Of a DNA stretch of 64,000 nt, positions 45,794-54,983 are shown piece after piece. Within the stretch, counting starts at the first letter, position 1. Every line of letters begins with the position of its first letter. The DNA is taken from positions 62,001-126,000 of the forward strand of contig NZ_SMYO01000001.1 in NCBI RefSeq assembly GCF_004358205.1, given 5' to 3'. The position numbers and the translations under genes are program-made. The notes under the pieces were generated by a model. That model had not been told where the DNA came from. It saw only the letters and a program-made list of their open reading frames with translations, and did not search any database. This DNA is from Bacillus salipaludis. Lineage in GTDB: Bacteria > Bacillota > Bacilli > Bacillales_B > DSM-18226.

Positions 45794-47515
45794 CTAAGCC
45801 TTTACTTCTTCTTTCTCTAAATCTTTTGGTCCAAATGTTGCTGTTGGTGACCACCATAATGGCACTTTAATACTTTCTTCTGTAAGTTTTCCATTTCCGT
45901 TGGCAACATCACGGGCAATTTCATAACCTGCTTGGGCATGGCGGATAACCCCAATCCCTGAGTCAACAGTCATTGCTACTTCCAGTCTCATATCGGATTC
46001 TTCTGTACCATCTGCAATCATCGTTACGCCGGTATGAACTGCTTCACCCATGGAATAGTTTGCTTGAAGCGCAATTAAGTCACACATTCCAACCGCATTC
46101 AATAGACCATTCAATACTGGCCAGTCAGAGATTAAATCGCCGCCGTCCTTCATGTTTTCAGATTCAAATGTTGGGTTCACGATTGAACCGGAGTCAAGGT
46201 TGTCACGGGAGAAGGCAACTGGTCCGGCAAGTTCTCCTTTTCGAATCATATCATTTACCTTTAAAGCAAATTTCTTACGCTGTCCGAAGCCCATATAACA
46301 AATACGTGCCGGAAGTGCCTCGATTGGAATATGCTTCATAGCCAGTTTAATCCAGCGGGTTACTAGCAGGTCATCGCTAAACTCTTCAAGAATCATTTCA
46401 TCGATTTTGCGTAAGTCTTCTGCGTCACCAGATAGACAAATCCAGCGGAAAGGTCCACGACCTTCACAGAATAATGGACGAATGTATTCTGCTACGAAGC
46501 CTGGTAGACGTTTTGCTTCTTTTTCATCCATACCGGCATCGATACACTCTTTTCGGATGCTTGTACCGTATTCAAAGGATTTCACCCCTAAATCTAGGAA
46601 TTTAATCAATGCTTTCAATTCACGAGTCATTGTCGCGCGGGCTTTTTCAAGGTAAAGCTCGCGATTCGTATCGCGGAGATGATCTGCCTCTTCCACTGTA
46701 TAGCCAGATGGTAAATAAGAAATTGGGTCATGAGCTGGTGTCATGGATGTTGTTATATCCGGCAAGAACCCTTTTTCCAATACTGCCTCAAATACATCAG
46801 CTGCATTTCCGACAACACCAATTCCCAGTGGCTTTCCAGCAGACGCATATTCTTTTGCTAATACTATGGCTTCATCCAATGAATCTACTAAAACATCAAT
46901 GAATTGTTTTTCAATCCGGCGGTTAATAATTTCAACGTTAGAGTCGCAAAGGATGGCTACACCGCCGTGCATCGTCATTGCTCTCGTTTGGTTACCGCCC
47001 ATACCGCCTGCACCTGCTGTTAGTAGGATTTTTCCAACAAGTGAATCGTTATAGTGTAGACGTGCAATCGCAGAAAGTGTTTCAAAAGTTCCTTGGATAA
47101 CGCCTTGTGTACCGATATATTCCCAAGGTGCAGCCGTATAGTTTGCATACATTGTTAAGTTTTTATCTTGAAGATCATAGAATGTTGGCCAGTCCGCCTT
47201 CATAATATTTGTCGTTGCCATCACAACGGTTGGTGCATATTTATGGGTTTTGAATACGGCAACCGGCATACCAGATTGAACAACTAATGTTTCATCATCT
47301 TCAAGTTCTTTTAGGGATTTAACAATCGCGTGGTAGGATTCCCAGTTACGAGCTGCTTTACCGATACCGCCGTAGATTACTAACTCTTCAGGTTTCTCAG
47401 CATTCTCCATATTGTTTTCAAGCATTCTTAGGATTGATTCCTGTCTCCAGCCCTTACAACGAAGTTCTGGTCCTCTTTGTGCTTTGACTGAATATAAGAT
47501 TTCTGGTTTTGTCAT
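45794..47515 (-). CDS. hutU: Urocanate hydratase, copy 1
   Basis: Adds water to urocanate, giving imidazolone propionate, the second step of histidine breakdown; uses tightly bound NAD+ as electrophile. 573 residues, about 20 longer than usual. NAD loop LTAGAGGMGGNQ and the active-site region FSRDNLDSGSIVNP are present, but the canonical HHGGGVGMG stretch reads LQANYSMGE. Nearly identical to the copy at 53218, with 101 bp of perfect nucleotide identity at 47007-47107. Own sigma-54 promoter at 47563 and TTAGGAGGAA before ATG. Confidence 0.85.
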   Translation of the reverse strand: MTKPEILYSVKAQRGPELRCKGWRQESILRMLENNMENAEKPEELVIYGGIGKAARNWESYHAIVKSLKELEDDETLVVQSGMPVAVFKTHKYAPTVVMATTNIMKADWPTFYDLQDKNLTMYANYTAAPWEYIGTQGVIQGTFETLSAIARLHYNDSLVGKILLTAGAGGMGGNQTRAMTMHGGVAILCDSNVEIINRRIEKQFIDVLVDSLDEAIVLAKEYASAGKPLGIGVVGNAADVFEAVLEKGFLPDITTSMTPAHDPISYLPSGYTVEEADHLRDTNRELYLEKARATMTRELKALIKFLDLGVKSFEYGTSIRKECIDAGMDEKEAKRLPGFVAEYIRPLFCEGRGPFRWICLSGDAEDLRKIDEMILEEFSDDLLVTRWIKLAMKHIPIEALPARICYMGFGQRKKFALKVNDMIRKGELAGPVAFSRDNLDSGSIVNPTFESENMKDGGDLISDWPVLNGLLNAVGMCDLIALQANYSMGEAVHTGVTMIADGTEESDMRLEVAMTVDSGIGVIRHAQAGYEIARDVANGNGKLTEESIKVPLWWSPTATFGPKDLEKEEVKA

Positions 47516-47562
47516 TACTAATTCCTCCTAATATGTAATTTGGTATACTCGTCTTTATATAC

Positions 47563-47579
47563 TGCAAGTACCGTGCCAA
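47563..47579 (-). promoter_or_regulatory. Sigma-54 promoter of hutU copy 1
   Basis: Reverse strand TTGGCACGGTACTTGCA: GG at -24 and GC at -12 with the correct spacing. The surrounding 29 bases are identical to the hutU copy 2 promoter. Confidence 0.93.
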
Positions 47580-47695
47580 GTTGGTTGAATTGGGGGAATT
47601 TTGTGTTTTTCCTTTAAAAAGGGCTGAAATCTTAGGAATCTATGTAAAAATCTATTCTCCATTCTGATTAAAAAATCTTGTATTCTATTCTTAAC

Positions 47696-47712
47696 CGCAG
47701 GTGTTTTTTGCA
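47696..47712. promoter_or_regulatory. Activator site A of hutU copy 1
   Basis: CGCAGGTGTTTTTTGCA; centre 127 bp upstream of the -24 GG. Member of the 17-bp dyad family YGCARRTNNNNTTTGCA found twice in front of each sigma-54 promoter. Confidence 0.8.
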
Positions 47713-47751
47713 CAGCGAAACACTTCATTATTCGACAAATAGTTCGAATTG

Positions 47752-47765
47752 CGTAAACGGTTCCA
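47752..47765. promoter_or_regulatory. cre-like site between the activator sites (hutU copy 1)
   Basis: CGTAAACGGTTCCA matches the CcpA cre consensus TGWAARCGYTWNCW at 12 of 14 positions. The equivalent place before hutU copy 2 has TGTAAACGGTTCTA. Confidence 0.4.
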
Positions 47766-47774
47766 ATCAAATGC

Positions 47775-47791
47775 TGCAGATAAAATTTGCA
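47775..47791. promoter_or_regulatory. Activator site B of hutU copy 1
   Basis: TGCAGATAAAATTTGCA, immediately followed by TGCAAA, a third half-site. Its centre is 79 bp from the centre of site A. Confidence 0.8.
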
Positions 47792-47816
47792 TGCAAATCT
47801 TTCCTAGTATGCTCTA

Positions 47817-47920
47817 ATTGTTGGATTTGGTCCTCTCATTGTCGGATAGCATGTTCCCATTTATCGTTTTGAATGCCCCAATTGTCGGATAAACCGTTCC
47901 AATCGCCATAGAGCATTCTA
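47817..47920. repeat. Degenerate 21-bp tandem repeats
   Basis: ATTGTYGGAT-type units start at 47817, 47838, 47859 (decayed), 47881 and 47902, spaced 21, 21, 22 and 21 bp, most ending in TTCC or CCC. Non-coding, upstream of activator site B of hutU copy 1. Confidence 0.65.
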
Positions 47921-47940
47921 GTCTAGAAAAAATAAATAGC

Positions 47941-47964
47941 GGGGTGGCCACAATTGACCACCCC
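47941..47964 (-). terminator. Terminator after the solute-binding protein
   Basis: GGGGTGG / CCACCCC stem with a T-rich tail on the reverse strand. Confidence 0.8.
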
Positions 47965-47992
47965 ACTTACACAACCTTACCTATAAATTTGG

Positions 47993-48802
47993 TTATTGCT
48001 TCAATGCATTTACATCTGGGTCTGACTTAAACCACTGTTGATAAATCTTTGCATATTCACCGTTTTCAAGCACTTTCGTAATCGCCTTGTCAAAGTCAGC
48101 TTTTAGCCCGCTGCCTTTTGGAAACATTAACCCATAAAATTCTTTTTCAAATGCTGTATCGTCTTTTATTACGACTAAGTTCTCATTCGGATTATTTTTA
48201 ACGTATTCTTCGACAACTGTATTATCTGCGACAACGGCATCTGCCCCGCCGCTCTTCAATTCCATAATCGCTAGATTGTTACTTTTAAATTTCTTAAGAT
48301 CGTGATTATTTTTTCCTATTAATGCTTCTACCGCTTCTTGACCGGTAGTTCCATTTTGAACGGCTACTTTTTTACCCTTTAAATCCGCAGCACTTTTAAT
48401 TGGGCTGTCTTTTGGTACGAGAATTTCATTTGTAGATAAAAAGTATGGTGTTGAGAAATCATAGGTTTGTTTTCGTTCATCATTAATCGTAATGGCGGAA
48501 ATACCAAAATCTGCAGTTTTTCCTTTTACTTCAACGAATAGTGGATCCCAGCCGGTATTTACCACATTAATGTCATATCCCGCTTCCTTCGCTACCATTT
48601 TGATAAAATCAAGGTCGAAGCCTTTGATTTGTCCTTTATCGAGAAATTCAAATGGAGCATATTCGGCATTGGTTACAACCTTTAGCGTTTTCTTTTCAGA
48701 TTCCTTTACTTTCTCCCCGCTGTTGCTTGTCTGGCTTGTCCCACAGGCAGATAGAATAACCATTAAAACTAAAACCATAGATAAAGACTTTAATGCTTTC
48801 AT
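47993..48802 (-). CDS. Amino-acid ABC transporter solute-binding lipoprotein (family 3)
   Basis: 269 residues. Lipobox LSAC ends the signal peptide; KVVTNAEYAPFEFLDKGQIKG and FDLDFIKMVAKEAGYDINVV start the ligand domain, and GSGLKADFDKAITKVLENGEYAKIYQQWF ends it, as in polar amino-acid binding proteins. No permease or ATPase genes of that class lie next to it, so it may serve a transporter encoded elsewhere. Between hutH and hutU1, but with its own promoter region and terminators. Confidence 0.87.
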   Translation of the reverse strand: MKALKSLSMVLVLMVILSACGTSQTSNSGEKVKESEKKTLKVVTNAEYAPFEFLDKGQIKGFDLDFIKMVAKEAGYDINVVNTGWDPLFVEVKGKTADFGISAITINDERKQTYDFSTPYFLSTNEILVPKDSPIKSAADLKGKKVAVQNGTTGQEAVEALIGKNNHDLKKFKSNNLAIMELKSGGADAVVADNTVVEEYVKNNPNENLVVIKDDTAFEKEFYGLMFPKGSGLKADFDKAITKVLENGEYAKIYQQWFKSDPDVNALKQ

Positions 48803-48964
48803 AATTGACCCCCTAAGATTATTAAATTTATTTAACTGAAAATTCAGACTTTTTATAAACTAATTATTCCTGGATAGCCTTAAAAATGCGGTGAAAACTT
48901 GAAGTAAATCTCGGAGTAAATTGTGATTGATCATGGGGAATTTTTTCAATGGAGTTTTTAGAAA

Positions 48965-49003
48965 GGAGGCCCATCCTTAATCTCTATTTCATGGACGGCC
49001 TCC
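48965..49003 (-). terminator. Terminator after hutH
   Basis: GGAGGCC and GGCCTCC arms with inner GTCC/GGAT pairing; TTTCTAAA follows on the reverse strand. Ends the hutU2-hutI-M20-hutH operon. Confidence 0.8.
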
Positions 49004-49009
49004 AGAATA

Positions 49010-50533
49010 TTATTTAACTAATGAATTGTCTTTTAAGATAAATTGTGCAAGCTCTTCCATTTGATCCGAAATGGCACGGTCGCCTTCAAGCGGCGGGCAG
49101 ATTTCACGGATTTTTTCTAAATAGGCTCTTGTTGCCGGGGCTAATTCTTTTTCTGCATTTTCTAAGTGAATCGCTTGTGAAGCACAAATCATTTCAATCG
49201 CGATGACTCTAGCGGAATTATGAATGATTTCTCGTGCTTGACGTGAAGCAATGGTTCCCATACTCACATGGTCCTCTTGGTTGGCCGATGTAGGAATCGA
49301 GTCAACGCTTGCAGGATGGGCAAGGACTTTATTTTCAGAAACAAGGGATGCTGCGGCATATTGTGCAACCATCAAACCGCATTCTAATCCTGGATCTGTT
49401 GCTAAGAATGGAGATAATCCGCTTAATTGCGGGTTAACAAGACGTTCTGTTCTACGCTCAGAAATATTCGCCCATTCTGCTGCAGCTACTTTTAGAAAGT
49501 CCATTGATAGTGCGATTGGCTGTCCATGGAAATGGCCTCCTGAAAGAATTTCACCGCTTTCAAGTACAATCGGATTATCTGTTGTAGCGTTCATTTCAAC
49601 ACTTAGGCGTTCATTGACATAATTAAATGCCTGCCAGGATGCACCGTGAACCTGTGGAATACAGCGAATCGAATAAGAATCCTGAATACGGATCTCTCCC
49701 TGGCGTGTTACCCGTTTACTGCCTTCAAGCCAGTTCCTCATCCGTGATGCCACAAATTCAAGTTCTGGGTGAGGTCTCACCGCTAAAAGCTCATTGTCAA
49801 AGGCAGAAATAATACCATTTAATGCTTCCATTGTTAGGCATGCTGCCATATCTGCGGCTAAACCAACACGTTCTGCTTCGTTTAGTGCAATTGTACCAAC
49901 TGCTGACATTGCTTGTGTTCCATTGATAAGAGCCAACCCTTCCTTCGCTTCTAAAGAAACTGGTTTTAGACCAGCACGTTTTAAGGCTTCTCCGCCTGGC
50001 AGGATTTCGCCTTTGTATTCGGCTTTCCCTTCACCCACTAAACAAATAGCAATATGGGATAGGGGTGCGAGATCACCGCTTGCCCCAACGGAACCCTTAC
50101 ATGGCACAACCGGATGTACATCGTTATTAATCATATCAAGAAGCAGTTGCAGTGTTTCTTCTCTAATACCTGAGAAACCTTTTGATAATGAGTTAGCTCT
50201 TAACGTCATCATCGCTCTTACAACTGGAATTGGGAGTGGTTCACCAACTCCAACAGCATCAGCTCGCAATAAATTTAACTGTAATTTTGCATTATCTTCA
50301 GGATTAATTTCGATATCACTTAATTTTCCAAAACCAGTATTGACACCGTAAACTACTTTTCCGTCATTAATGGCCTTTTCGACTCGTTTTCGGCTTTCTC
50401 TTACCCGTTGCCAGTTTGCTTCTGGGATTGCAACTTTCGCTTCACCTTTAGCAACACTTTCCACTTTATAGCGGTCTAAAGAAAAACCGTCTAAGTCTAC
50501 TAATTTTAACTCTACTAATTCTTTGCTGCTCAT
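49010..50533 (-). CDS. hutH: Histidine ammonia-lyase
   Basis: Removes ammonia from histidine to give urocanate, the first step of the pathway. 507 residues. The MIO cofactor forms from Ala-Ser-Gly in GSVGASGDLAPLSH (about 151-153); the YGVNTGFGKL loop and GNFHG-like GGHFHGQPIALSMD are also present. ATG 50533 has AGGAG 9 bases before it; the upstream in-frame ATG overlaps that SD. Last gene of the sigma-54 operon. Confidence 0.96.
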   Translation of the reverse strand: MSSKELVELKLVDLDGFSLDRYKVESVAKGEAKVAIPEANWQRVRESRKRVEKAINDGKVVYGVNTGFGKLSDIEINPEDNAKLQLNLLRADAVGVGEPLPIPVVRAMMTLRANSLSKGFSGIREETLQLLLDMINNDVHPVVPCKGSVGASGDLAPLSHIAICLVGEGKAEYKGEILPGGEALKRAGLKPVSLEAKEGLALINGTQAMSAVGTIALNEAERVGLAADMAACLTMEALNGIISAFDNELLAVRPHPELEFVASRMRNWLEGSKRVTRQGEIRIQDSYSIRCIPQVHGASWQAFNYVNERLSVEMNATTDNPIVLESGEILSGGHFHGQPIALSMDFLKVAAAEWANISERRTERLVNPQLSGLSPFLATDPGLECGLMVAQYAAASLVSENKVLAHPASVDSIPTSANQEDHVSMGTIASRQAREIIHNSARVIAIEMICASQAIHLENAEKELAPATRAYLEKIREICPPLEGDRAISDQMEELAQFILKDNSLVK

Positions 50534-50663
50534 CGGTCCCATCTCCTATAATGTTCCGCCAAAATATTTCGACTTTATCCAATATTATAAATCAATTTCT
50601 CGACAAAATCCTCACTATACTACCATTCTCTAAAAATGTTAATCTGGGATGTTTTGCATTCCT

Positions 50664-51827
50664 TTAGGAATTTTTATGGTTCACATACCATTGTTCAATT
50701 AATGCTGCTGTTAATTTACCCGTATTAATAAGGTTTTCGATGCTGATACATTCCCTGAAAGAGTGAATATTTTGGAATCCTAATCCAAGTGTGATCGTGG
50801 TAAGCCCATTTTCATTTAACACATTTGTATCGGCCCCGCCCAAGGTTTCCGTTAAATACGGCTTAACGTTAATATTTTGCGCAGCCTCTAAGGTGTTTTT
50901 CACTAAAATATGGTCTTCCGGAATATCAAAGCCAAGATATTTTTTCTCGATGCGGACATCTACCTTTCCACCTTTTTTCTCGGCAGCCTGCTTCATGACT
51001 TCTTCCATATGTTTAAGTTGGGTATCTAATTTTTCTTTAGAAAAACTTCGTACTTCACCGGCAACCGTTACACTTCCCGGGATAATCGATGTCAGTTCCC
51101 CTCCTTTAATAATTCCAATATTTGCTAGCGTTTCTTCATCGATTGCACCGAGCTTCATGTTCGTTAATCCTTCGGCTGCAAGAATGAAAGCACTATTTCC
51201 TTCCTCAGCATTCAAGGCAATATGTGCTGCATTCCCTTTAACTTCCATCCAAATCCGGCTGCTATATGGCCCTTTTAAAATCGTTTGGCCAACATCACCG
51301 CTGCTGTCAAAAATATAGCCTAATTTACTTTTCGCCTTGCTATAGTCCATATAAGTTGCCCCAACAAGACCCGGTTGTTCATTTACAGTTAGAATGAATT
51401 CAATGGCGCCATGTGGCACACCGCTATCAATGATGGCGCGAATGGCTTCTAAATAAGCGGCTAACGCAGCTCTGTCGTCTGCGCCCAAAATTGTCGTACC
51501 ATCAGAATAAATCACACCATCCTTAATGACTGGTTTCAAACCTTCAGTTGGTAAAACGGTATCCATATGAGTCGAGAAAAATAGAGGCGGAATCGACGAA
51601 TCTGTACCTTCACGATACGCAATCAGGTTACCGACTTCACCATTAAAGTTTTTATGTGCTTCATCAAATTCCAGGGTAAAACCAAGCTCTGGAAGCACCT
51701 TTTTCAAATATTCCGCCACAAGGCTTTCTTTTCCGCTTGGAGCGTTAATTTTGGCAAGTTCTAAAAATAATTCTTGCAATCGTTCTGCATTTACATGTTC
51801 AGCAGCTTTCGATACTTGTGTTTTCAT
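50664..51827 (-). CDS. M20-family peptidase/amidohydrolase (PepT-like) in the hut operon
   Basis: 387 residues. Metal-site motifs: THMDTV (first His/Asp), GADDRAAL (bridging Asp), FDSSGDVG, and HSFREC (last His); the dimerisation-domain His is in GNAAHIAL. Where relatives have Glu-Glu after the strand (VxEExGL), this one has NEQPGL: the catalytic base Glu is kept and the metal-ligand Glu is Gln. It lies between hutI and hutH where a formiminoglutamase would be expected. ATG 51827 follows GGAGGG by 6 bases, 11 bases after the hutI stop. Confidence 0.85.
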   Translation of the reverse strand: MKTQVSKAAEHVNAERLQELFLELAKINAPSGKESLVAEYLKKVLPELGFTLEFDEAHKNFNGEVGNLIAYREGTDSSIPPLFFSTHMDTVLPTEGLKPVIKDGVIYSDGTTILGADDRAALAAYLEAIRAIIDSGVPHGAIEFILTVNEQPGLVGATYMDYSKAKSKLGYIFDSSGDVGQTILKGPYSSRIWMEVKGNAAHIALNAEEGNSAFILAAEGLTNMKLGAIDEETLANIGIIKGGELTSIIPGSVTVAGEVRSFSKEKLDTQLKHMEEVMKQAAEKKGGKVDVRIEKKYLGFDIPEDHILVKNTLEAAQNINVKPYLTETLGGADTNVLNENGLTTITLGLGFQNIHSFRECISIENLINTGKLTAALIEQWYVNHKNS

Positions 51828-51838
51828 AAAAGTCCCTC

Positions 51839-53089
51839 CTAACGGCAAACGACAACCTTACCGTTTTTGATTACTGTTTCCACAATGTTTGTTCCAAGTT
51901 CATATGCAACATGTTTATAAGTTGGGACATCCCAAATTTGCAAATCGGCTATTTTTCCTTCCTGAATCGTACCCCTGTCATTAAGATCAAGCGCTTTTGC
52001 CCCACCATATGTTGCGGCTTTAATGGCTTCCTCTACGGAGAATTGATAGAGTCTGCATGCAAGGTTAATGACAAATTGCATGGATTGCGTATAACTAGCC
52101 GGGCAAAGATCCGTTGCCAGTGCCACCTGCATGCCTAAATCCAGCATTTTTCGTGCATCAAATGGTCTTTTATGGCTTACCGCAAAATCAAGGGATGGCA
52201 TTAACACTCCTGTAACGTTTGCTTCCGCAAGCTTTTCCATCACTGCAACTGGTGTATAATTCAAATGGTCGACTGAAACCATTTTCATCTCAGCAGCCAA
52301 ATCCGTACCGCCAATATAGGAATAAGCATCCGCATGAATTTTGGGCTTCATCCCATATTTCAGTCCAGCTTTTAGGATTTTCTCTGATTCCTCTGCTGTA
52401 AAATAACCGTCATCACACCAGACATCACAAAATTCAGCGAGACCACGTTCTCCTACCCGCGGAATCATTTCATTAATGATTACATCCAGGTATTCTTCCT
52501 TTGTTAAATCTTCAGGGAATCCGTGAGCACCTAAAAAAGTGTTTAACACATCAAGCGGTGTTTCTTCGTGCAGCCTTCTACTAACTTCTAAAATTTTGAT
52601 TTCACTCTCAGTTGTCAAACCATAGCCACTTTTGCTTTCCACTGTTGTGATTCCATAATTGAGCATCGTCATCAGCCGTTTTTTTGATTGTTCAAACAAT
52701 TCTTCTGAAGGTCTGTTCCTTGTTAATTCAACGGTCCGATTCGGCCCCATTGAAATTCCTAGTTCTTCTAATCTCTCAGGAGTGTATCCTGCCACCTTAG
52801 CTGCATATTCCTCTACCCTTGTACCGTAAAATACTAAATGGGTGTGAGAATCAATAAATCCTGGAGCAACGACTTTCCCCTTTGCGTCAATTACATCAGA
52901 TCCTTCTAGTTCAAAGCTTTCTTTGATTTCCGCTTCCGTTCCGACACCGGCAATTTTCCCATCCTTGACGGCAACCCAGGCATTTTCCAAGACACCGATT
53001 TCACTCATGCCTTCTCCTGCACAGGTAATGACTTCAGCAGCATTTGAAATCCATAAATCTACTTTTATCTTCACTTTTGTATCAGACAT
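51839..53089 (-). CDS. hutI: Imidazolonepropionase
   Basis: Opens the imidazolone ring to give formiminoglutamate, third step of histidine breakdown. 416-residue amidohydrolase: metal HxH in DSHTHLVFYGTR, PKIHADAYSYIGG carrying another ligand, VDHLNY, and ATDLCPASYTQ with the catalytic Asp. ATG 53089 has a G-run SD (GGGGGGG) 8 bases upstream. Second gene after hutU2; a stem-loop lies in the gap. Confidence 0.92.
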   Translation of the reverse strand: MSDTKVKIKVDLWISNAAEVITCAGEGMSEIGVLENAWVAVKDGKIAGVGTEAEIKESFELEGSDVIDAKGKVVAPGFIDSHTHLVFYGTRVEEYAAKVAGYTPERLEELGISMGPNRTVELTRNRPSEELFEQSKKRLMTMLNYGITTVESKSGYGLTTESEIKILEVSRRLHEETPLDVLNTFLGAHGFPEDLTKEEYLDVIINEMIPRVGERGLAEFCDVWCDDGYFTAEESEKILKAGLKYGMKPKIHADAYSYIGGTDLAAEMKMVSVDHLNYTPVAVMEKLAEANVTGVLMPSLDFAVSHKRPFDARKMLDLGMQVALATDLCPASYTQSMQFVINLACRLYQFSVEEAIKAATYGGAKALDLNDRGTIQEGKIADLQIWDVPTYKHVAYELGTNIVETVIKNGKVVVCR

Positions 53090-53164
53090 TTTAAAACCCC
53101 CCCCAACATTTTCTGTCATTTCGTGGTTAGTAATTGCTATGTAGACTCTTAAAATAACAAAAGA

Positions 53165-53199
53165 ATAGTAGAGACCTGCAAGATGACGATCTCTACTAT
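53165..53199 (-). promoter_or_regulatory. Intra-operon stem-loop between hutU copy 2 and hutI
   Basis: ATAGTAGAGA / TCTCTACTAT perfect 10-bp stem, 15-base loop, with only a broken T-run after it. Possibly a partial terminator or an RNA-processing/stability element that sets hutU above hutI. Confidence 0.6.
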
Positions 53200-53217
53200 C
53201 TAGTTTTATTTCATTTA

Positions 53218-54939
53218 TTAAGCCTTTACATCTTCTTTTTCTAAATCTTTCGGACCAAATGTTGCTTTTGGTGACCACCATAATGGTACTTTAATGCTTT
53301 CATCTGTAAGCTTTCCTTTACCGTTGGCAACATCACGGGCAGTTTCATAGCCTGCCTGTGCGTGGCGGATAACCCCGATTCCGGAGTCAACTGTCATGGC
53401 TACTTCAAGTCTCATATCAGATTCTGCAGTTCCGTCTGCGATCATCGTTACACCGGTATGAACGGCTTCACCCATAGAGTAGTTCGCTTGAAGGGCAATC
53501 AAATCACACATACCCACTGCGTTTAATAGACCGTTCAATACTGGCCAGTCGGAGATTAAATCGCCGCCGTCTTTCATGTTTTCAGATTCAAATGTAGGGT
53601 TAACGATCGAACCAGAGTCAAGGTTGTCACGGGAGAAGGCAACTGGTCCTGCAAGTTCACCATTTCGAATCATGTCATTTACTTTTAAAGCGAATTTCTT
53701 ACGTTGACCAAAGCCCATGTAACAAATACGTGCTGGTAACGCTTCGATTGGAATATGTTTCATTGCCAGTTTAATCCAGCGGGTTACCAATAAATCGTCG
53801 CTGAACTCTTCAAGAATCATTTCATCGATTTTACGTAAATCTTCTGCTTCACCGGATAAACATACCCAACGGAATGGTCCACGGCCTTCACAGAATAATG
53901 GGCGAATGTATTCTGCAACAAAGCCTGGAAGACGTTTTGCTTCTTTTTCATCCATACCGGCATCGATACACTCTTTACGGATACTTGTACCGTATTCAAA
54001 GGACTTAACGCCTAGGTCTAAAAATTTAATAAGAGCTTCTAACTCACGTACCATGGTTGTGCGGGCTTCTTCTAAATAAAGCTCCCGGTTTGTATCACGT
54101 AGTTCCTCTGCTTCTGCAACTGTGTATCCAGATGGCAAATACGAAATCGGGTCATGCGCAGGTGTCATGGATGTAGAAATGTCTGGTAACCATCCTGATT
54201 GAAGTACCTGCTCAAAAATATCTGCAGCATTACCGACAACACCAATTCCTAGTGGCTTTCCAGCAGCCGCGTATTCCTTAGCCATTACAATTGCTTCATC
54301 CAATGAATCTACTAAAACATCAATAAATTTCTTTTCAATCCGGCGATTAATGATTTCTACGTTAGAGTCACAAAGGATGGCCACACCACCGTGCATCGTC
54401 ATTGCCCTTGTTTGGTTACCGCCCATACCACCTGCACCTGCTGTTAGTAGGATTTTTCCAACAAGTGAATCGTTATAGTGTAGACGTGCAATCGCAGAAA
54501 GTGTTTCAAAAGTTCCTTGGATAACGCCTTGCGTTCCGATATATTCCCATGGTGCAGCCGTATAGTTTGCATACATCGTTAAGTTTTTGTCTTGAAGATC
54601 GTAGAATGTTGGCCAATCGGCTTTCATAATATTTGTTGTTGCCATTACAACGGTCGGAGCATATTTATGAGTTTTAAAGATTGCAACCGGCATTCCAGAT
54701 TGCACAACCAATGTTTCATCGTCTTCAAGTTCTTTTAATGATTTGACGATAGCATGGTAGGATTCCCAGTTACGAGCCGCTTTACCGATACCGCCATAAA
54801 TGACTAATTCCTCCGGTTTTTCAGCATTTTCCATATTATTTTCAAGCATTCTTAGGATTGATTCCTGTCTCCAGCCCTTACAACGGAGCTCAGGTCCTCT
54901 TTGCGCTTTAACGGAATATAAGATTTCTGGTTTCGACAT
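53218..54939 (-). CDS. hutU: Urocanate hydratase, copy 2
   Basis: Second urocanase, 573 residues, differing from copy 1 at only a few dozen positions, mainly in the middle (for example FEQVLQSGWLPDISTS versus FEAVLEKGFLPDITTS). Nucleotide differences are mostly third-position changes, but tracts are identical (101 bp at 54431-54531), which suggests gene conversion. Same LQANYSMGE variant of the active-site stretch. First gene of the hutU2-hutI-M20-hutH operon. Confidence 0.85.
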   Translation of the reverse strand: MSKPEILYSVKAQRGPELRCKGWRQESILRMLENNMENAEKPEELVIYGGIGKAARNWESYHAIVKSLKELEDDETLVVQSGMPVAIFKTHKYAPTVVMATTNIMKADWPTFYDLQDKNLTMYANYTAAPWEYIGTQGVIQGTFETLSAIARLHYNDSLVGKILLTAGAGGMGGNQTRAMTMHGGVAILCDSNVEIINRRIEKKFIDVLVDSLDEAIVMAKEYAAAGKPLGIGVVGNAADIFEQVLQSGWLPDISTSMTPAHDPISYLPSGYTVAEAEELRDTNRELYLEEARTTMVRELEALIKFLDLGVKSFEYGTSIRKECIDAGMDEKEAKRLPGFVAEYIRPLFCEGRGPFRWVCLSGEAEDLRKIDEMILEEFSDDLLVTRWIKLAMKHIPIEALPARICYMGFGQRKKFALKVNDMIRNGELAGPVAFSRDNLDSGSIVNPTFESENMKDGGDLISDWPVLNGLLNAVGMCDLIALQANYSMGEAVHTGVTMIADGTAESDMRLEVAMTVDSGIGVIRHAQAGYETARDVANGKGKLTDESIKVPLWWSPKATFGPKDLEKEDVKA

Positions 54940-54983
54940 AAATAATTCCTCCTAGATTAAATGTTGTTCTTGCTTTTATATAT

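Noticed and set aside
49794..50351. 185-codon forward frame opposite hutH
   Set aside because: Antisense shadow of a conserved gene; proline/alanine/serine-rich translation with no start signal.
50630..50660. A further activator dyad before hutH
   Set aside because: Only one half (GATGTTTTGCA) resembles the motif, it lacks the 17-bp spacing and no -24/-12 promoter follows.
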